DNA of 64,000 nt from Coptis chinensis (Eukaryota > Streptophyta > Magnoliopsida > Ranunculales > Ranunculaceae), in the NCBI GenBank assembly GCA_015680905.1, contig CM027381.1:56734501-56798500 (forward strand), given 5' to 3'. The position numbers and the translations under genes were made by a program. This document shows, one piece after another, positions 34,222 through 46,000 of the stretch. Under the pieces are notes generated by a model. The model was not told the DNA's origin. It did not search any database and saw only the letters and a program-made list of their open reading frames with translations. Numbering within the stretch: the first letter of the stretch is position 1; each line of letters opens with the position of its first letter.

Positions 34222-34393
34222 TGAAATTCAAGAAACAGAGAGAGAGAAAGCGAAAGTGAAATTGAAGGAAAGTAGACAGAGACCGTTTTTTTTTTTTGTA
34301 ATATTAGCTTTTTCGGTTTTTTTTTTTTTTTGGAGAAGAAAGGTTTGGGGTTTGTCGAAAGGGAAGGTTATCTGTATTGGGTTATTACTATTA

Positions 34394-34675
34394 GGGTTAT
34401 TTAGGCGTTAGTCCTACTTTTTATGGGGTATTTAGGCTTTAGTCCTAAAATTATCGATTATTAGGTTTTAGTCCTACTTCCATCTTCGATTTTCTTAAAT
34501 GACCAAAATACCCTTAGAGCATGTTTATCACGTGACTTGAAATTGCATAAAAGTAGGACCAAAACCTAATTTACCCAATTACAGGAGGGGTAGATCCTAA
34601 AAATGAGATTCGACTACACAACACAATGTTATGTTCATTGAGGCCTTTGAATTGGAGTGCTACATTTATGGGATA
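34394..34675 (+). repeat. MULE terminal inverted repeat, left
   Basis: Contains TTTAGTCCTAAAATTATCGA and GACCAAAATACCCTTA, each found inverted in the right arm. The inner end is at ATTGGAGTGCTACATTT. Confidence 0.9.
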
Positions 34676-35282
34676 GAAATCCGTTTTGTCTTGGGAGACA
34701 ATTGTTCATCAACTTTGAGCACTAAGAGGGAGCAAATTTGTCTTAATAAGGACATAGTAATTATCACTAGGATCGAATTTAATCATTGGTAAATTAAGTT
34801 AGTTTGTTGAACTAAAGGTTTCTTCATGACATATTTGTTGTATCAATTTGATTTTCTTATTTACTTAACAATAAATATAATTTTATAATAAGTTTTCTAC
34901 ATAAATTACATCTGCCATTCGATCATTGATAGTTTTCAACTTGATGAATTAGGTGAGATAATGAGGGAAAATTATTCTCACTCTCCCCTTAGATTCGCTT
35001 TACGAGTGCATGAGAGAAGACGAGTGGGCGGAGATTTCAATTTTTTTTCCGTTTGTTTAGTCTTACTGGAGCACTAGTTTAATACAATAATGTCCATTTA
35101 GTTTTAATCAAGTATATTATGGGCTCACTAAAACCATTTATGGGCCTTGGGCTTTTCTTAGCTAGAAGGTCTCTCTGTCCACGTGTCACTCTCTTTAGAG
35201 AAGAATCTCAATTCGAGCCGTAAATTCTTCACTATATATTTGTATTAAACACAGGACTCGTCAATATTTTTATTTTTATTTT

Positions 35283-35575
35283 TATCCAATGAATGTAGCA
35301 CTCCAATTCAACACATGCGACTCCAATATTTATATTTGTATGTGTTGTGTAGTCGAATCCCATTTTTAGGATTTACCCCTCCTATAATTGGGTAAATTAG
35401 GTTTTGGTCCTACTTTTATGCAATTTCAAGTCACATGATAAACATGCTGTAAGGGTATTTTGGTCATTTAAGAAATCGAAGATAGAAGTAGGACTAAAAC
35501 CTAATAATCGATAATTTTAAGACTAAAGCCTAAATAAATACCCCATAAAAAGTAATACTAAAGCCTAAATAACCC
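35283..35575 (-). repeat. MULE terminal inverted repeat, right
   Basis: Inverted counterpart of 34394-34675, ending CTAAATAACCC at 35575. Confidence 0.9.
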
Positions 35576-35584
35576 TTACTATTA

Positions 35585-36006
35585 ATTGCGAATAATTGTA
35601 AAAATAGGGCGTGTATTTCATTTTTTTACTACTGAATAATTGTAAAAGCTGGGGTGTCTACCTTTGAGAAAAAAGGGGACAGAGGTGGCTTCCTGGTGGC
35701 ATTCTGGACTGTTAAGTATTAATTGTATTTGATTGTGACTATTTGGTTAGGTTTGGTTAAGAACGCAAAACTCTCTCACAGAAAATAAACCAGTGCTATA
35801 CACCGATATAGTGCCGTGTCTGCGAACATTCTTGAATCTTGGAAAACAGCATAATATATGCCAATCCGGTATTTCAACAAGCCGACATATGAGACATCGA
35901 TATTTTGTCCAACAATTGCAATATATTTCACAAGAGAGAGAGAGAGTGGGGGGAGGGGCATTCTCATTTTGGGTTTTCTTTCTCTGTTATTTGAAGAAAT
36001 CATTGA
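35585..36006 (+). promoter_or_regulatory. Upstream region and leader of the HIG1-domain gene
   Basis: 420 bases between the MULE duplication and the ATG. It includes a (GA)n tract at 35931-35946 followed by G-rich GTGGGGGGAGGGGC, typical of a plant 5' leader. An AT-rich CAATATATTTCAC just before it is the best TATA-like candidate. The transcription start cannot be fixed from sequence. Confidence 0.4.
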
Positions 36007-36375
36007 ATGGAGAAGATGGGCACAAGTGAAACTGAATTTGATGATCTTTTTAATCAAAAGAAACGTGTCAGGAATCCTTTCGTCCCCATAGGTACCTACT
36101 ACTTTTTTTTTAACCCAATGAATTTAAAATGTCTGGTTTTGCACATGCTTGACAGATTATAGGGAATATGGATGGAAATATTTTATCTTTAACTAATCTT
36201 TAAAAGTATTTAAGGTGCACTAATAACTGCGGGGGTGCTCACGGCTGGCTTGATAAGTTTCAGACAAGGAAATTCTCAGTTAGGCCAGAAGTTAATGAGA
36301 GCTCGTGTGGTTGTTCAAGGTGCAACAGTGGCCTTAATGGTTGGAACTGCTTACTACTATGGGGAAAAAATATAA
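36007..36375 (+). CDS. HIG1-domain (hypoxia-induced, RCF1-type) mitochondrial membrane protein
   Basis: Two exons, 36007-36091 and 36215-36375, with a GT-AG intron of 123 bases that splits the Gly codon in PIG-ALITAG. The product is 81 residues. Two hydrophobic segments (about 27-45, PIGALITAGVLTAGLISF, and 59-77, VVVQGATVALMVGTAYYY) flank QLGQKLMRARVVVQG, which carries the R-x-R-x(3)-Q-G signature of the HIG1 family (PF04588). Family members sit in the mitochondrial inner membrane and associate with respiratory complexes III and IV (yeast Rcf1, animal HIGD). Length is normal. Splice sites, frame and motif are intact, so it is probably functional. The start could also be the second Met (codon 4). 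Confidence 0.9.
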
Positions 36376-37639
36376 CAGTTTTAACTCATTGTTATAGTTA
36401 TTTTTGTACCAATGCAGCATCATAGCCTATTCTTCAAGGGGATTTCTGTATGATGTTGGTAAGTGCAGTATTATTTCTTTTGAGAACACAAGCTTCATCT
36501 CCTTTTGTATTGAAGTGAGTACAAAATAAGGAATTAAAAGAATGCTCCAAAGATCTCGTGTTTTGCATATAAAAATTAGATAATAAATCATATCTAGTGT
36601 GAAATTAATATGTCTTGTGATGTGAAAAATTAGCAAGTGTGAACCACCATTTGAAGATATAATACTCAATATTCTTTGCTATGTGCATTTTATTTATATT
36701 TTAATTTAATTTCTTGAAAATTGAATTTTTTGCCATTAATAACCATAACAGTTGGAGCTACTATGTTTTTTTGCTACTAAGTTGGTTACTTGCTTTTGTC
36801 TTCAAAGGTGTCGATATGGGAAAAAGGTTTTGGGAAGAAGTGCTTATAGGTGTTCTTTGAGCTCAAACGATTGTATATTTCTATGGAATGGAGTGTGTTG
36901 AGATGTTGAAATATATAAGTTCATGGGCTTCTCCACTTATCGCCAATTGGTTTTAAGTTGGATGCCCATCTTCAATAGAGAGGTTTGTCTGTAAAATATT
37001 GTATGAGCTAGGTACGGATAAGGTTGGCATAGTTAGTCACAGATCAGAAGTTATCTACTGCTTTAGGAGCTTGGAATAGTATATCTAACATGGGGTTAAT
37101 GGATTATATTTGATTTGGCGGAAGTCCTGTTCGTAAGGTTTATAAAGGATAAACTTCCATATGGATTGGTGCTAAGAGTTCTTTTAGGAAGAAGTATTTA
37201 CCATCAGAGCGGAAGAGGCATCAAGATACCTTTGTGTACTCACCTGGTAGCTTAAGTGTCATTTTCTTAGTATCAAGTGCTTTGAATAGACAATGCTGGA
37301 CAAGGATGACATTCTTAGTATAAAGTTATCAACTATATGCTGTATTTGTCATTGACTGATCGATTTGTGAGCCACCTTTTCAATGGAGGAATACATGTTT
37401 GGGTGACATGGTTTATAGTTCTTGATCAACCCTTGACTATAGATTGGTTAACACCGAACTGAGATCAGTCAGGTACTGAAGGAACCTTAATTGGTCCGTT
37501 ATTGGATTAAAATCATACCCCCTTCGAAATTGGACCCATGGTATCTTGGAGGAAGTTTCCTTGATGGGTCCCCTAGGACTAGCAGTCCTCATGAAGTCTG
37601 GTGTGTTTCTTGATTGATTGTGACCAATAAAGTGTCACC
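36376..37639. other. 3' flank of the HIG1-domain gene and unassigned sequence
   Basis: The first few hundred bases are presumably the 3' untranslated region. Around 36810-37260 there are weak protein-like stretches (for example MGLMDY and GSPVRK near 37090) that could be 5' remains of the L1 element at 37640, but I cannot support this firmly. Confidence 0.4.
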
Positions 37640-38727
37640 TAATGCACCCAAAGTTGCAATTCTCCAACACTGTGAACCAATCACATGGGTGTAGTTTATG
37701 GAAGGGAATCGTTGCGAATCTTGCTGATTTCGAGAGAAATATCTCATTTAAAGTGAGGTGTGGCAACAAATTTCGCTTTTGGAGAGATGCGTGATGTGCG
37801 AACACTCCCTTGCAAGTGAGATTCCCTGGTATTTTCAGATTCGCAATCAAGAAATAAGGTCTTGCAGCGGACCACTTCACCATCATTAATGGGCACTACT
37901 TTGTGGAACCTCCACTTAAGAAGACCGGTTTGTGAATGGAAGATACAAGCTTATGATGAAGTGATGCAGGTGTTAGAAAAGCAATGTTTTAATGATGAAC
38001 AAGATGCTTGGGTCTGGAATTTGTCTAACAAAGGAATTTTTAGTGTCAAGAGCTATTACAAGAAGATTGAAGAACTATCTAGGGAGGCAAAACAGATGGT
38101 AATTGAGAGTTTTCCTCATAAGCTTGTATGATCAGTTGCTATACTTCTAAGATGACTCCTCATATGGGCTATCTTGTGGGGCAGATTGCAAACTTTAGGT
38201 AATCTATCACAAAGGGGAATGGTGCCAATGAAATGCAGATTGTGTAACGACTTGAATGAGTCAATCCATCATCTCTTCATTGACTATCCTATATCTAGAC
38301 AAATATGTAGATGTCTGCTACAAGGCGTTGTCGATATTGAATGCAGGTTATTTTTATCTATTTCTGTCAAAGTGCTTTTGGAACAGTGGCCTAGAAGACG
38401 GTGGAATTTTGGAATTGATGGTCAATTGGGATATTCAGGGACTAACATAGTTATGTCGGTGTGCTGCTTAGGGGTCCTTGCGGTGAATCAGGGCAACTGT
38501 GTAAAGCAGGAGTTGGTTCTTTACAGGGGGTAACATGTCTGTTGGTTTGGGTTTGGTGAAAAGTGAAAACCTCCCTCACTTAGCATTTCCGTCAGACTTT
38601 GGTAGGCAATACTTAAGTTATCTTTGTCCTTCCTGGTTCAAACACTTTTCTGTCAGTTGATTGTAGCTTAAAATATTTGTTTGTTATAAAAAAGTTTTGT
38701 TCACCAAAGAAAAATAAAAAAAATGGC
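37640..38727 (+). mobile_element. L1-type LINE, 3' fragment with zinc-binding RT tail
   Basis: Shows the post-RT region of plant L1 elements: LWKGIVANLADFERNISFKV and RCGNKFRFWRDA (about 37695-37790), WNLHLRRPVCEWKIQAYDEV (37900-37955), DAWVWNLSNKGIFSVKSYY (about 38003-38060), then LWGRLQTLGNLSQRG and CRLCNDLNESIHHLF (about 38172-38280), the zf-RVT domain. The first half is in a different frame from the second, with a shift near 37860 and further stops, so it is a dead copy. Endonuclease and RT core are missing (5' truncation). An A-rich stretch at 38707-38727 may be the decayed tail. Confidence 0.82.
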
Positions 38728-39389
38728 ACGAAATTAGAATTTTAATATTATCTTAGAATCTTTCTTTAATCGGGAACTACTATCTATATGATGAAAGCGT
38801 CATTCTGGTTCAGCTGATCTGCTTTCTTAGAACGGCTTAGACTGTGTGCATCTGCACCAAGTATTTAGAATTTGAGCGACACTTTTGTGTTGCTAGCAGC
38901 ATTGCTTTGTTTCTCCTTATGTAATAATTGATGAGTTTTGATGTCTGTTGAATTTTCAGTTACAAGAAATATCGCTGTTATTTTAGATAGTGTTGTGCTA
39001 GACTGCTAGTTGTTAAGGAGGTCACAAGTCTGATTGAAAAAATATACATAATTTTCATTTATTATTAGTTTTGTGTGTAATATGTGATATGTAGTAAAAT
39101 GTGGTTGAAGTGCGTTACAGGAAAAGTGAGAAGTGGGTTATAGCATAAGATACAAAGATATCATTATGAACATCGTGGCGGGAGCTTTCCTTCGATACCA
39201 CCTCTGTCTTATACTGACTTAAGATTAAACTTTTTAAATAAAAATATTTATTTATTCGTACTTTAGTATTTTTTTTTCTGTTATTTATTTTTGTTTGTGA
39301 AAGAATTTAACCGTGTTGTAAGATGTGAAAGGGATAAATAGAGAAACACTGGGAGCTGTAAAACAGTCTAGAACATGGAGATGTGTTTT
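38728..39389. other. Unassigned AT-rich spacer between two LINE remnants
   Basis: No gene, motif or repeat recognised. Confidence 0.5.
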
Positions 39390-40016
39390 TTTTTTGAGGG
39401 GAGGGGAGGGATTAACCAGTGGTTAGGCAGTCCCCAACCTTTATTAATTTGGAAACCTTTGATACATCCTCTTCTATTACATTAGACAGTGTTGCATGTA
39501 GGGGGAGTAGAATACATAAATACATGAAAAAGTGTGGAAAGGTAAACTTACTGGTTGCTTTCCCTGAAGATGTGTTGAATGTTTAAAACTTCAAAATTCA
39601 AATCTTCCAATCAGTAGCATGATAGAAGCATGGAGGTTCAGGCAGTACCAAGGGACACACTCTCTGCCTTGTATAATTTGCATTGCTTTGAGGGAATGAG
39701 TGAAAGTTCATGAGTAGGGTACATTGTAGTACTTTTTCTATAGTCAGTAGGGTTACTGATCTATTACGTGAGCTTCTTGTGTAGGCACTAAGGACTTTAC
39801 CATGCATGTTCGTTAGAGACCACCATATCCACAACGTATAGCAGTAACTGAACCATCTGGTTTCGGCATGACGACTTCGGATTCTGGTCTGCACCAAGAG
39901 CACTCAGTAATTGTTACTATCCTGTAGTTAATTTGAATTACCAATTTTCGCATTAGATCCCGTGCTTCCACATTGTCTGGAACCTCTTTTACAGCACTCA
40001 AATGTTTTAATACCAA
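39390..40016 (-). mobile_element. L1-type LINE 3' end with RNase H remnant, - strand
   Basis: Reading the - strand, the sequence contains PKPDGSVTAIRCGYGGL (about 39815-39865), MHGKVLSAYTRSSRNRS, and VLNIQHIFRESNQ near 39560-39590. These correspond to the NTDGS...GYGGL.R...G..L.A and HIFREGN...AD motifs of the RNase H domain that ends many plant L1 ORF2 proteins. After a C-rich stretch it finishes in a run of ten A near 39388-39397 (T on the + strand), a plausible poly-A tail. Frame changes between the motifs show it is dead. It is not the same copy as 37640-38727, which is on the other strand. Confidence 0.65.
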
Positions 40017-43000
40017 ATATGTTACTTAGTGTCAGAATAGTAGGATGTTCTAAAAATTAGACATGACTTATTTATCTTCTACTGATTCAAAGAAGGTGAC
40101 AATATGATGTTTTTGGATAACTGATTGATCCTTGACATAAATTCGCTTGGAAACATAGTATATCATTTCTCAAAATAGTTCATCAGATGAGTGGAGTTGG
40201 TCAGAGGTAACTTTTTGTATTTTTTTTAATAAAATCTTAGGGTTATGGCTCACCCTAACCTGCATTAAGTTCTTAAATATATCATTCTGCCTTTGTCCGC
40301 CTCAAAAATTGACTGAAATGACAAACTTTTTGGTTATGTTGGGTATTGATCTTCAAAAATAACAGAAATGACAAACTTTTTGGTTATGTTGGGTATTGAT
40401 CTTCAAAAATAACAGAAATGACAAACTTGTGATGTTATATGTCATGTTATCTGTATTAGGTTTGAGTTTAATACTTTTTTACGCTAAAGTTCGCCAAAGA
40501 TCCTCGTTGCATGGCTTTACAATTTATTAAGTTGTTAGTCCTTCATTTATGCCTTATCTGTTATCTCAGAAATCGATGTCGAAAACAGTCTTCTTTCCTT
40601 GTTGGAGGTTTGAAAGATATTTGGTATACGGTGTCATTTTTTGGGCTTTCTTATTTCTTGTAGATTCTTATGTTTACGACGTACATGATTTGCTCTCCTT
40701 GAAAATGATGTCTGCATACAAATGAGAAATTTGATGTTATATCTTATTGAGCTCTCCTTGAGAAATTTGATTCTCATCTTTATTTACTGTTATCTTTTTT
40801 AATCCTTACTCGAGTGGTGATGTATCATGATCATATGGTTAGTGTTAGTCAATCACCCTCTTATGGGGCTAAATCACGGCTTGATATGTTGGTTACATGA
40901 AAGTAATCAATCGTTGATCACACGAAAGATTAGCATGAACATGGAGTGCCATGTCTCCATAATTTTATGGAAAATATTGAACATCTCACCTACTAGGGCA
41001 TGTACCCATGTGCAATCTCTTCTGTAAAGAGAGGAGCAAGAAAAAGTACCAGAATTTAGCATGAGTGAACACATGGTTGGAATCACATTAGACTGGAAAA
41101 ACTGACCAGTGTGTAGTATGATTGATAATTGGGCATGACACTAAGGGGAGTCCATGACCTTGATATACCTTCGATAGTCATTTTGACGTCTCCAGTAGGG
41201 TTGAAATTCTCTTGAGCTGAATTTTTTTGAAAAAGTAAGGGTCTCTTTCAAACAAGCAGAAAAGTTGCACACCTTTGTGTGATCACATGTCCCTTTCCCT
41301 TCACCTCTTCCCCACATATCTCACTGAATTGTCCCACTACCATCAAAACTTAGATGCCTTTTCCTCATGTACATCATTTTTAGTCCCTTTCATGACTAGA
41401 AGATAAAATCATCAAAAGCATCCAGTCTCATCTTTTTTTTTTCTGCAATTATTGCTTGATCATATTATTCTCATTCTTTTAACATATATAACACCTATTA
41501 CTTAGGCTAAGCCAAACTGATAACCAACTTAGTAGAAAATTAAAAAACACTTTGCAGTCCAGCTACATGAACTTGTTTCTGCTTGATACGAGCTTGAGCT
41601 ACAGATTATCTCTCTTCCAGGTATGAGTCTAAAGTTGTAACTCTATTTTATCTCGATCGTTTGATTACCAAATGGTTGTTATATATTGTAATGGTAATAT
41701 GTTATATTTTCAAGGAACAAGATATATGTTTGTACTGTGCAAGAAGTAGAGAATTTCCAGTAGATACATCCAGAAAATAGATGTTTCACCACTGTTTCTC
41801 CTGAAAGAGGTCTTTTTAAACTGGTTTAGGCTAAATTCTGACAGTAGCATCTTGTTAAATGACTTGGTTCACAGTTTTGACCACCTTTGGTTGTCTGCTA
41901 CACTTACATTATTTCCTTTGGCTAGTGCAACAGGGACGTGGTACCTTATGGTCCAAAGCCCTGTATATGATCATTAACAACTCACTGAAGGCCCTACTGT
42001 GGTGCAGTTAATATGAATATGATTGGTACTTGGCCTATGGAATGGCGATAATGATTTAAAAGACTAGCATGCATCATTGCATCCTACGTTTGAGTACTAA
42101 TTAGTTTTATTACAGATTCATTTTTGAGTAGCTTTAGATGTTTATGGACTTACAAGTGATATGATCTCTTACATATGCCATTCAGTAAGCGGGTGCTAAT
42201 TAGAAGAAGGCCCTTACATTTTAACTGTTAGGATCGATCGTACAAATGCTATTTTTGTTGGTAGATATGCTTATTCTCACCATTGCTGCAAATGGTTTGG
42301 ATGTGGACAATTCATATGTGAGTGGAAAGTCATGGATTACTGAAGTTACTAAAGAAAGATTTGTTTTACAGCATAAAAAGGTAAGTAGGGATGACAATCT
42401 TTTTACTTTGTTGGAAGGTACATCAACTTTTCACGACCAAAATTGTGACCAGCAAAGGCTTCACGTGGTGATATGAATTTTCTTGGTAAGAGAAGTTGGT
42501 ATTGGCAGTGTTTTGAATCATTGACCACTTCACTTGAAAGTATTGCAACTCCCTCGCTCCTTTTGGCACCTTCTATTAGTCTCTCTCGGAGCCATATCTG
42601 ATCATCTTCTCTAGGAAATCTTGATATTGTATTGAATCATTTGCTAGTGGTAAAGACTAAAGAGTAGGTTCATGGTATCCCTCTCCAGCTTCTCCTCTTT
42701 CACTGTTCAGCAATATATTCTTCTTAATGAAGTCGATGCTGATACATGCATGAATTTGGGGATAGGTTCTGAACAAACTTTGTAGTATCCAATGCCATTT
42801 GTCTGTGTACATGGGCCTTCATGTTGGTAATGTAGTACCAGAAAGTGTTTCTAGTAATGCCATTCATGCAGTCGACTTGCAGAAGTAAAAGAGGTTAAGA
42901 CCTAGGCTTTGGGTGGTGAAAAATATACAAAGACACTCCTAACAACAGTTGTTGGGAATTGTGGGAATTTTATATTGTCAATGTATGACAGAAAAACCAC

Positions 43001-46000
43001 TGGGCTCAGAGTGTAATAGGACATGTCAACACCTCAAGTAACACTGAAAATGAGATCTTAGATATCTGCGACTCTAATATGTAACCTTTTGTGCAAGAAT
43101 CCTTGTGATTGATTACGTGTTTGCACGACAGGTAATGCAATCTTCCCACGAAACACATTGTACGTTCTAAACCAAACATTCCATAACATAAATAATTAAA
43201 AAGGAACAAATAAACCTGCTGGTATCTTTCTATTAGCAAAATCATGTAGGAGATCCTTTTCAGAATAGATTATTGGTCTTTGCTTTCTTGTCTGATTAAA
43301 AATCAACAACTTTTATAAGTCTGTTTGTATTTTATAAATTTACTTAAATGCTATACAATTTATATGATAACAGTGAACTAATGTTGTTTGCACAACTAAT
43401 CATTGTTTTGTTTTTTCAGTCGGATAAGTGGGATTTGGTAATTTAATTGGTCCACTGATCTAATTACAACTCCTCCCCTGGATATATAGTAAACTTTTTA
43501 TTCTATGCGATTATGTGAATAAATTAGTTCTGTATTTCACATGGAATATTATAAGGATGGATAAGAAGGGACTGCACTTTTATATAGAAAGAAAGGGATG
43601 GAAGGCAGTCCACACTCCACACCTGTCATCTTGACCAACCAGACTCTTCTGCCATATTTCCACCCATACTCATTTGATTTCCCCAATTCGATTAAACAAA
43701 GATGTATACTAAATTATATAACTTGTCCATTCCACCACTACCACCACCACTACCTCTTTCAACTAAATCCAAACCTCAGACACCAAACTTGCTCACATCA
43801 CCATTCAGGCACTATTGCAGGCTCGCAGCAGTGGCTCACTCTTGTTTTAAATTTTCATACGGCATCGTACAAAATCGCACATTTGATACAGTTACAAAAG
43901 GACAAAGGCCAACATGGCCCTACAGTCAAAAAAATGTCAAGTATGACATTCACTAAGGCCCTCTGATCCAATTCTTGTTTGGCCCACCCTTCAGTGGTCA
44001 AGACACCATTAATTCACATGTTGGATCATATATAGCCAATTGTTTATATTAATACCTTAAATCAGATACCTCCTACAGGCTTGTATTATTATAACAGTAA
44101 ACAATAAGCGCACATTACTAGACGGTTTTGGAGCGTAGATGCATCATGCATCAACCGATTCGTCAGGTGAAGGATGTAGGTTTGCTTGTTTATCCTGCAA
44201 ATTTTAATTAGTCCACCAAAATTTCACTAAAAAGAAAAAGAATCATGTTTGTTGTTATATCAAAACTACAATAATATATCGGAATTTGCATTCTTCTTTC
44301 TTTTTTTTTTAGGATTTTGGTGGTGGAAACACCATTTGTTTTTCCATATGAGGTTACGAATTCAAATGACACGTGGAAAAGGTTATATAATCATGCACAG
44401 CATACTGTAGAATTCAAGAAAATTTCATATACAATTTCAGAGAATGAATGGACTAGTTGTATGTTCTTCCTTCTCAGCTTCTTACATTCAATACTATCAA
44501 CAAAACTATGGTTTTGCTATGGATCAAGTCCTATTCAAGTATACCCATGTACCAATTTAATTTCTGATGAATACAATGTTTATAAACCAAAGTGTAAATC
44601 AAATACCCTCACGCACTGGTCCTCTCTTAGATCACTTCAACAAAATACGCCAATTTGAACAACTCTTTCTCCCACTCTTAAATATTTTCTTGCCAATTGC
44701 CATATTCATAAGAAACCAAAATATGAATTATTAAGATGGTAACGTGTGTCACTATCAAAAGATGAAGGAGACAAATGCTGAGTAAAGAGAGTAAATATGG
44801 TGTGATGAGTGATCTTCATGTATTTATACTTTTGATTTATTACTTCTTCAAAAGTCTTTTTCCTTGTTGATGGATGGTCAACGAATGAGATTAATTTGTC
44901 TGTCAAAACTTTCTTGGTGTCAGGGGAAGAGAAATGAAAGCTATATCTCAAGCTATCATCTCTGCAATCTCCCTTTGGTCATCATGCATTTGTAGGGAAA
45001 AAGGTATAGAGACTAGAGAGTACTCTGGTCTTTTACCAGAATCTTAGTGAAGTATCTTTCCAGCATCCAGTTTACCTCATTTTTCTGCTCTTACTGAGAT
45101 TTTGAAGTACAATGATCATTTGGCTTCTCATCATGGTGTTCATATTAATTCTATATAATGTACATATTATCATAATTATTTCAAGTATTGGTTATTTAAA
45201 TTTTACACAACATAAATTCATCTGCACGTTTCTTTTGATGATCTATAGGTCCGTTACTCAGTTAGTCAATAGATAGTTTTGATTGTTGCACTCTGTTTTA
45301 GAGTTGCGCATTGTTTCATTCTTCCATAACAACCTGAAAGTAATTGAATTATAGAACACATCTTCTTCACTCTTTGGCTTGCCGGTATGTTTTTTATATA
45401 AACTTGACGGATTCGTTCGAATTTTTTGCACACGATGTCCACATATAAATGGCCTCTATATGACTGTTTCTCCTTGTTGTTTTGTGTATGGAAATGCGTA
45501 ATACTTTCCGAAATATGGAGGGGAGATACTTAACTTATTATGGTTTAATATAGGCCTAAGGCTCACGCAATTTGTGAATAATCGACAGCACCTCATCATT
45601 GGACCCAATCGTACATTGGTTGGACCAAACTGATGAACTTTGATGGTGCATTGAAGATTGGACACGTTGAGTGGTGCACATTTGGTGAATGTGGACATGT
45701 GGTCCTACGGTCTAGTACTGCTTTCGGGTGACCATCTAAAGTATGAAAGCAAAATATATCAAGGATGCATGCACATTACCACATATGTTAATTGAGAATC
45801 GAAGTTTGTTGATGTAGAGGCTTGCACGAGAAATAATATGATTGAGATTTCGTTTAGATTCAGGTTTCGAATTTATGTCTATTATGTTTGATATATAATC
45901 GTCATCTGATCATATCGTCCTGCCAGGCTCTACGTCATAATATAGGAAATCTTGGAGCTGCTCTACTTTTTTTCTTTCGATAATTTGGTGCTGGGTCGAC

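Larger units (their letters stand above)
31141..34393 (-). mobile_element. Helitron-like element carrying host gene fragments (5' end not resolved)
   Basis: On the - strand the left edge ends in a hairpin GCCCGGC-GAAT-GCCGGGC, then AAATTAT and CTAG, followed by T. A short GC hairpin 5-12 bases before a terminal CTRR next to T is the Helitron 3' end. Reading the same strand, upstream lie pieces of a UBC13-type gene with its leader (33949 to about 34300), a twice-copied exostosin exon (33451-33772) and an unidentified ORF (32943-33239), all in one orientation. That is the usual arrangement of gene fragments captured by Helitrons. I did not find a TC...-type 5' terminus, so the right limit is a minimum. 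It may continue past the Mutator-like insertion. Confidence 0.6.
34394..35575. mobile_element. Mutator-like element (MULE) with long inverted repeats and 9-bp duplication
   Basis: Outer ends GGGTTATTTAGGCG and its inverted form (AAGCCTAAATAACCC) begin inverted repeats of about 280 bases (34394-34675 and 35283-35575), roughly 90-95% identical apart from a short replaced block. The nine bases TTACTATTA lie directly outside both ends (34385-34393 and 35576-35584), as expected for Mutator-type transposition. The ~600-base interior is AT-rich and has no transposase or recognised gene fragment, so it is non-autonomous. It lies about 170 bases upstream of the UBC13-like ATG. Confidence 0.93.

Noticed and set aside
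42246-42476. 76-codon frame starting MLFLLVDMLILTIAANGL
   Set aside because: It begins hydrophobic but has no cleavage site, homologue or gene context that I can name.
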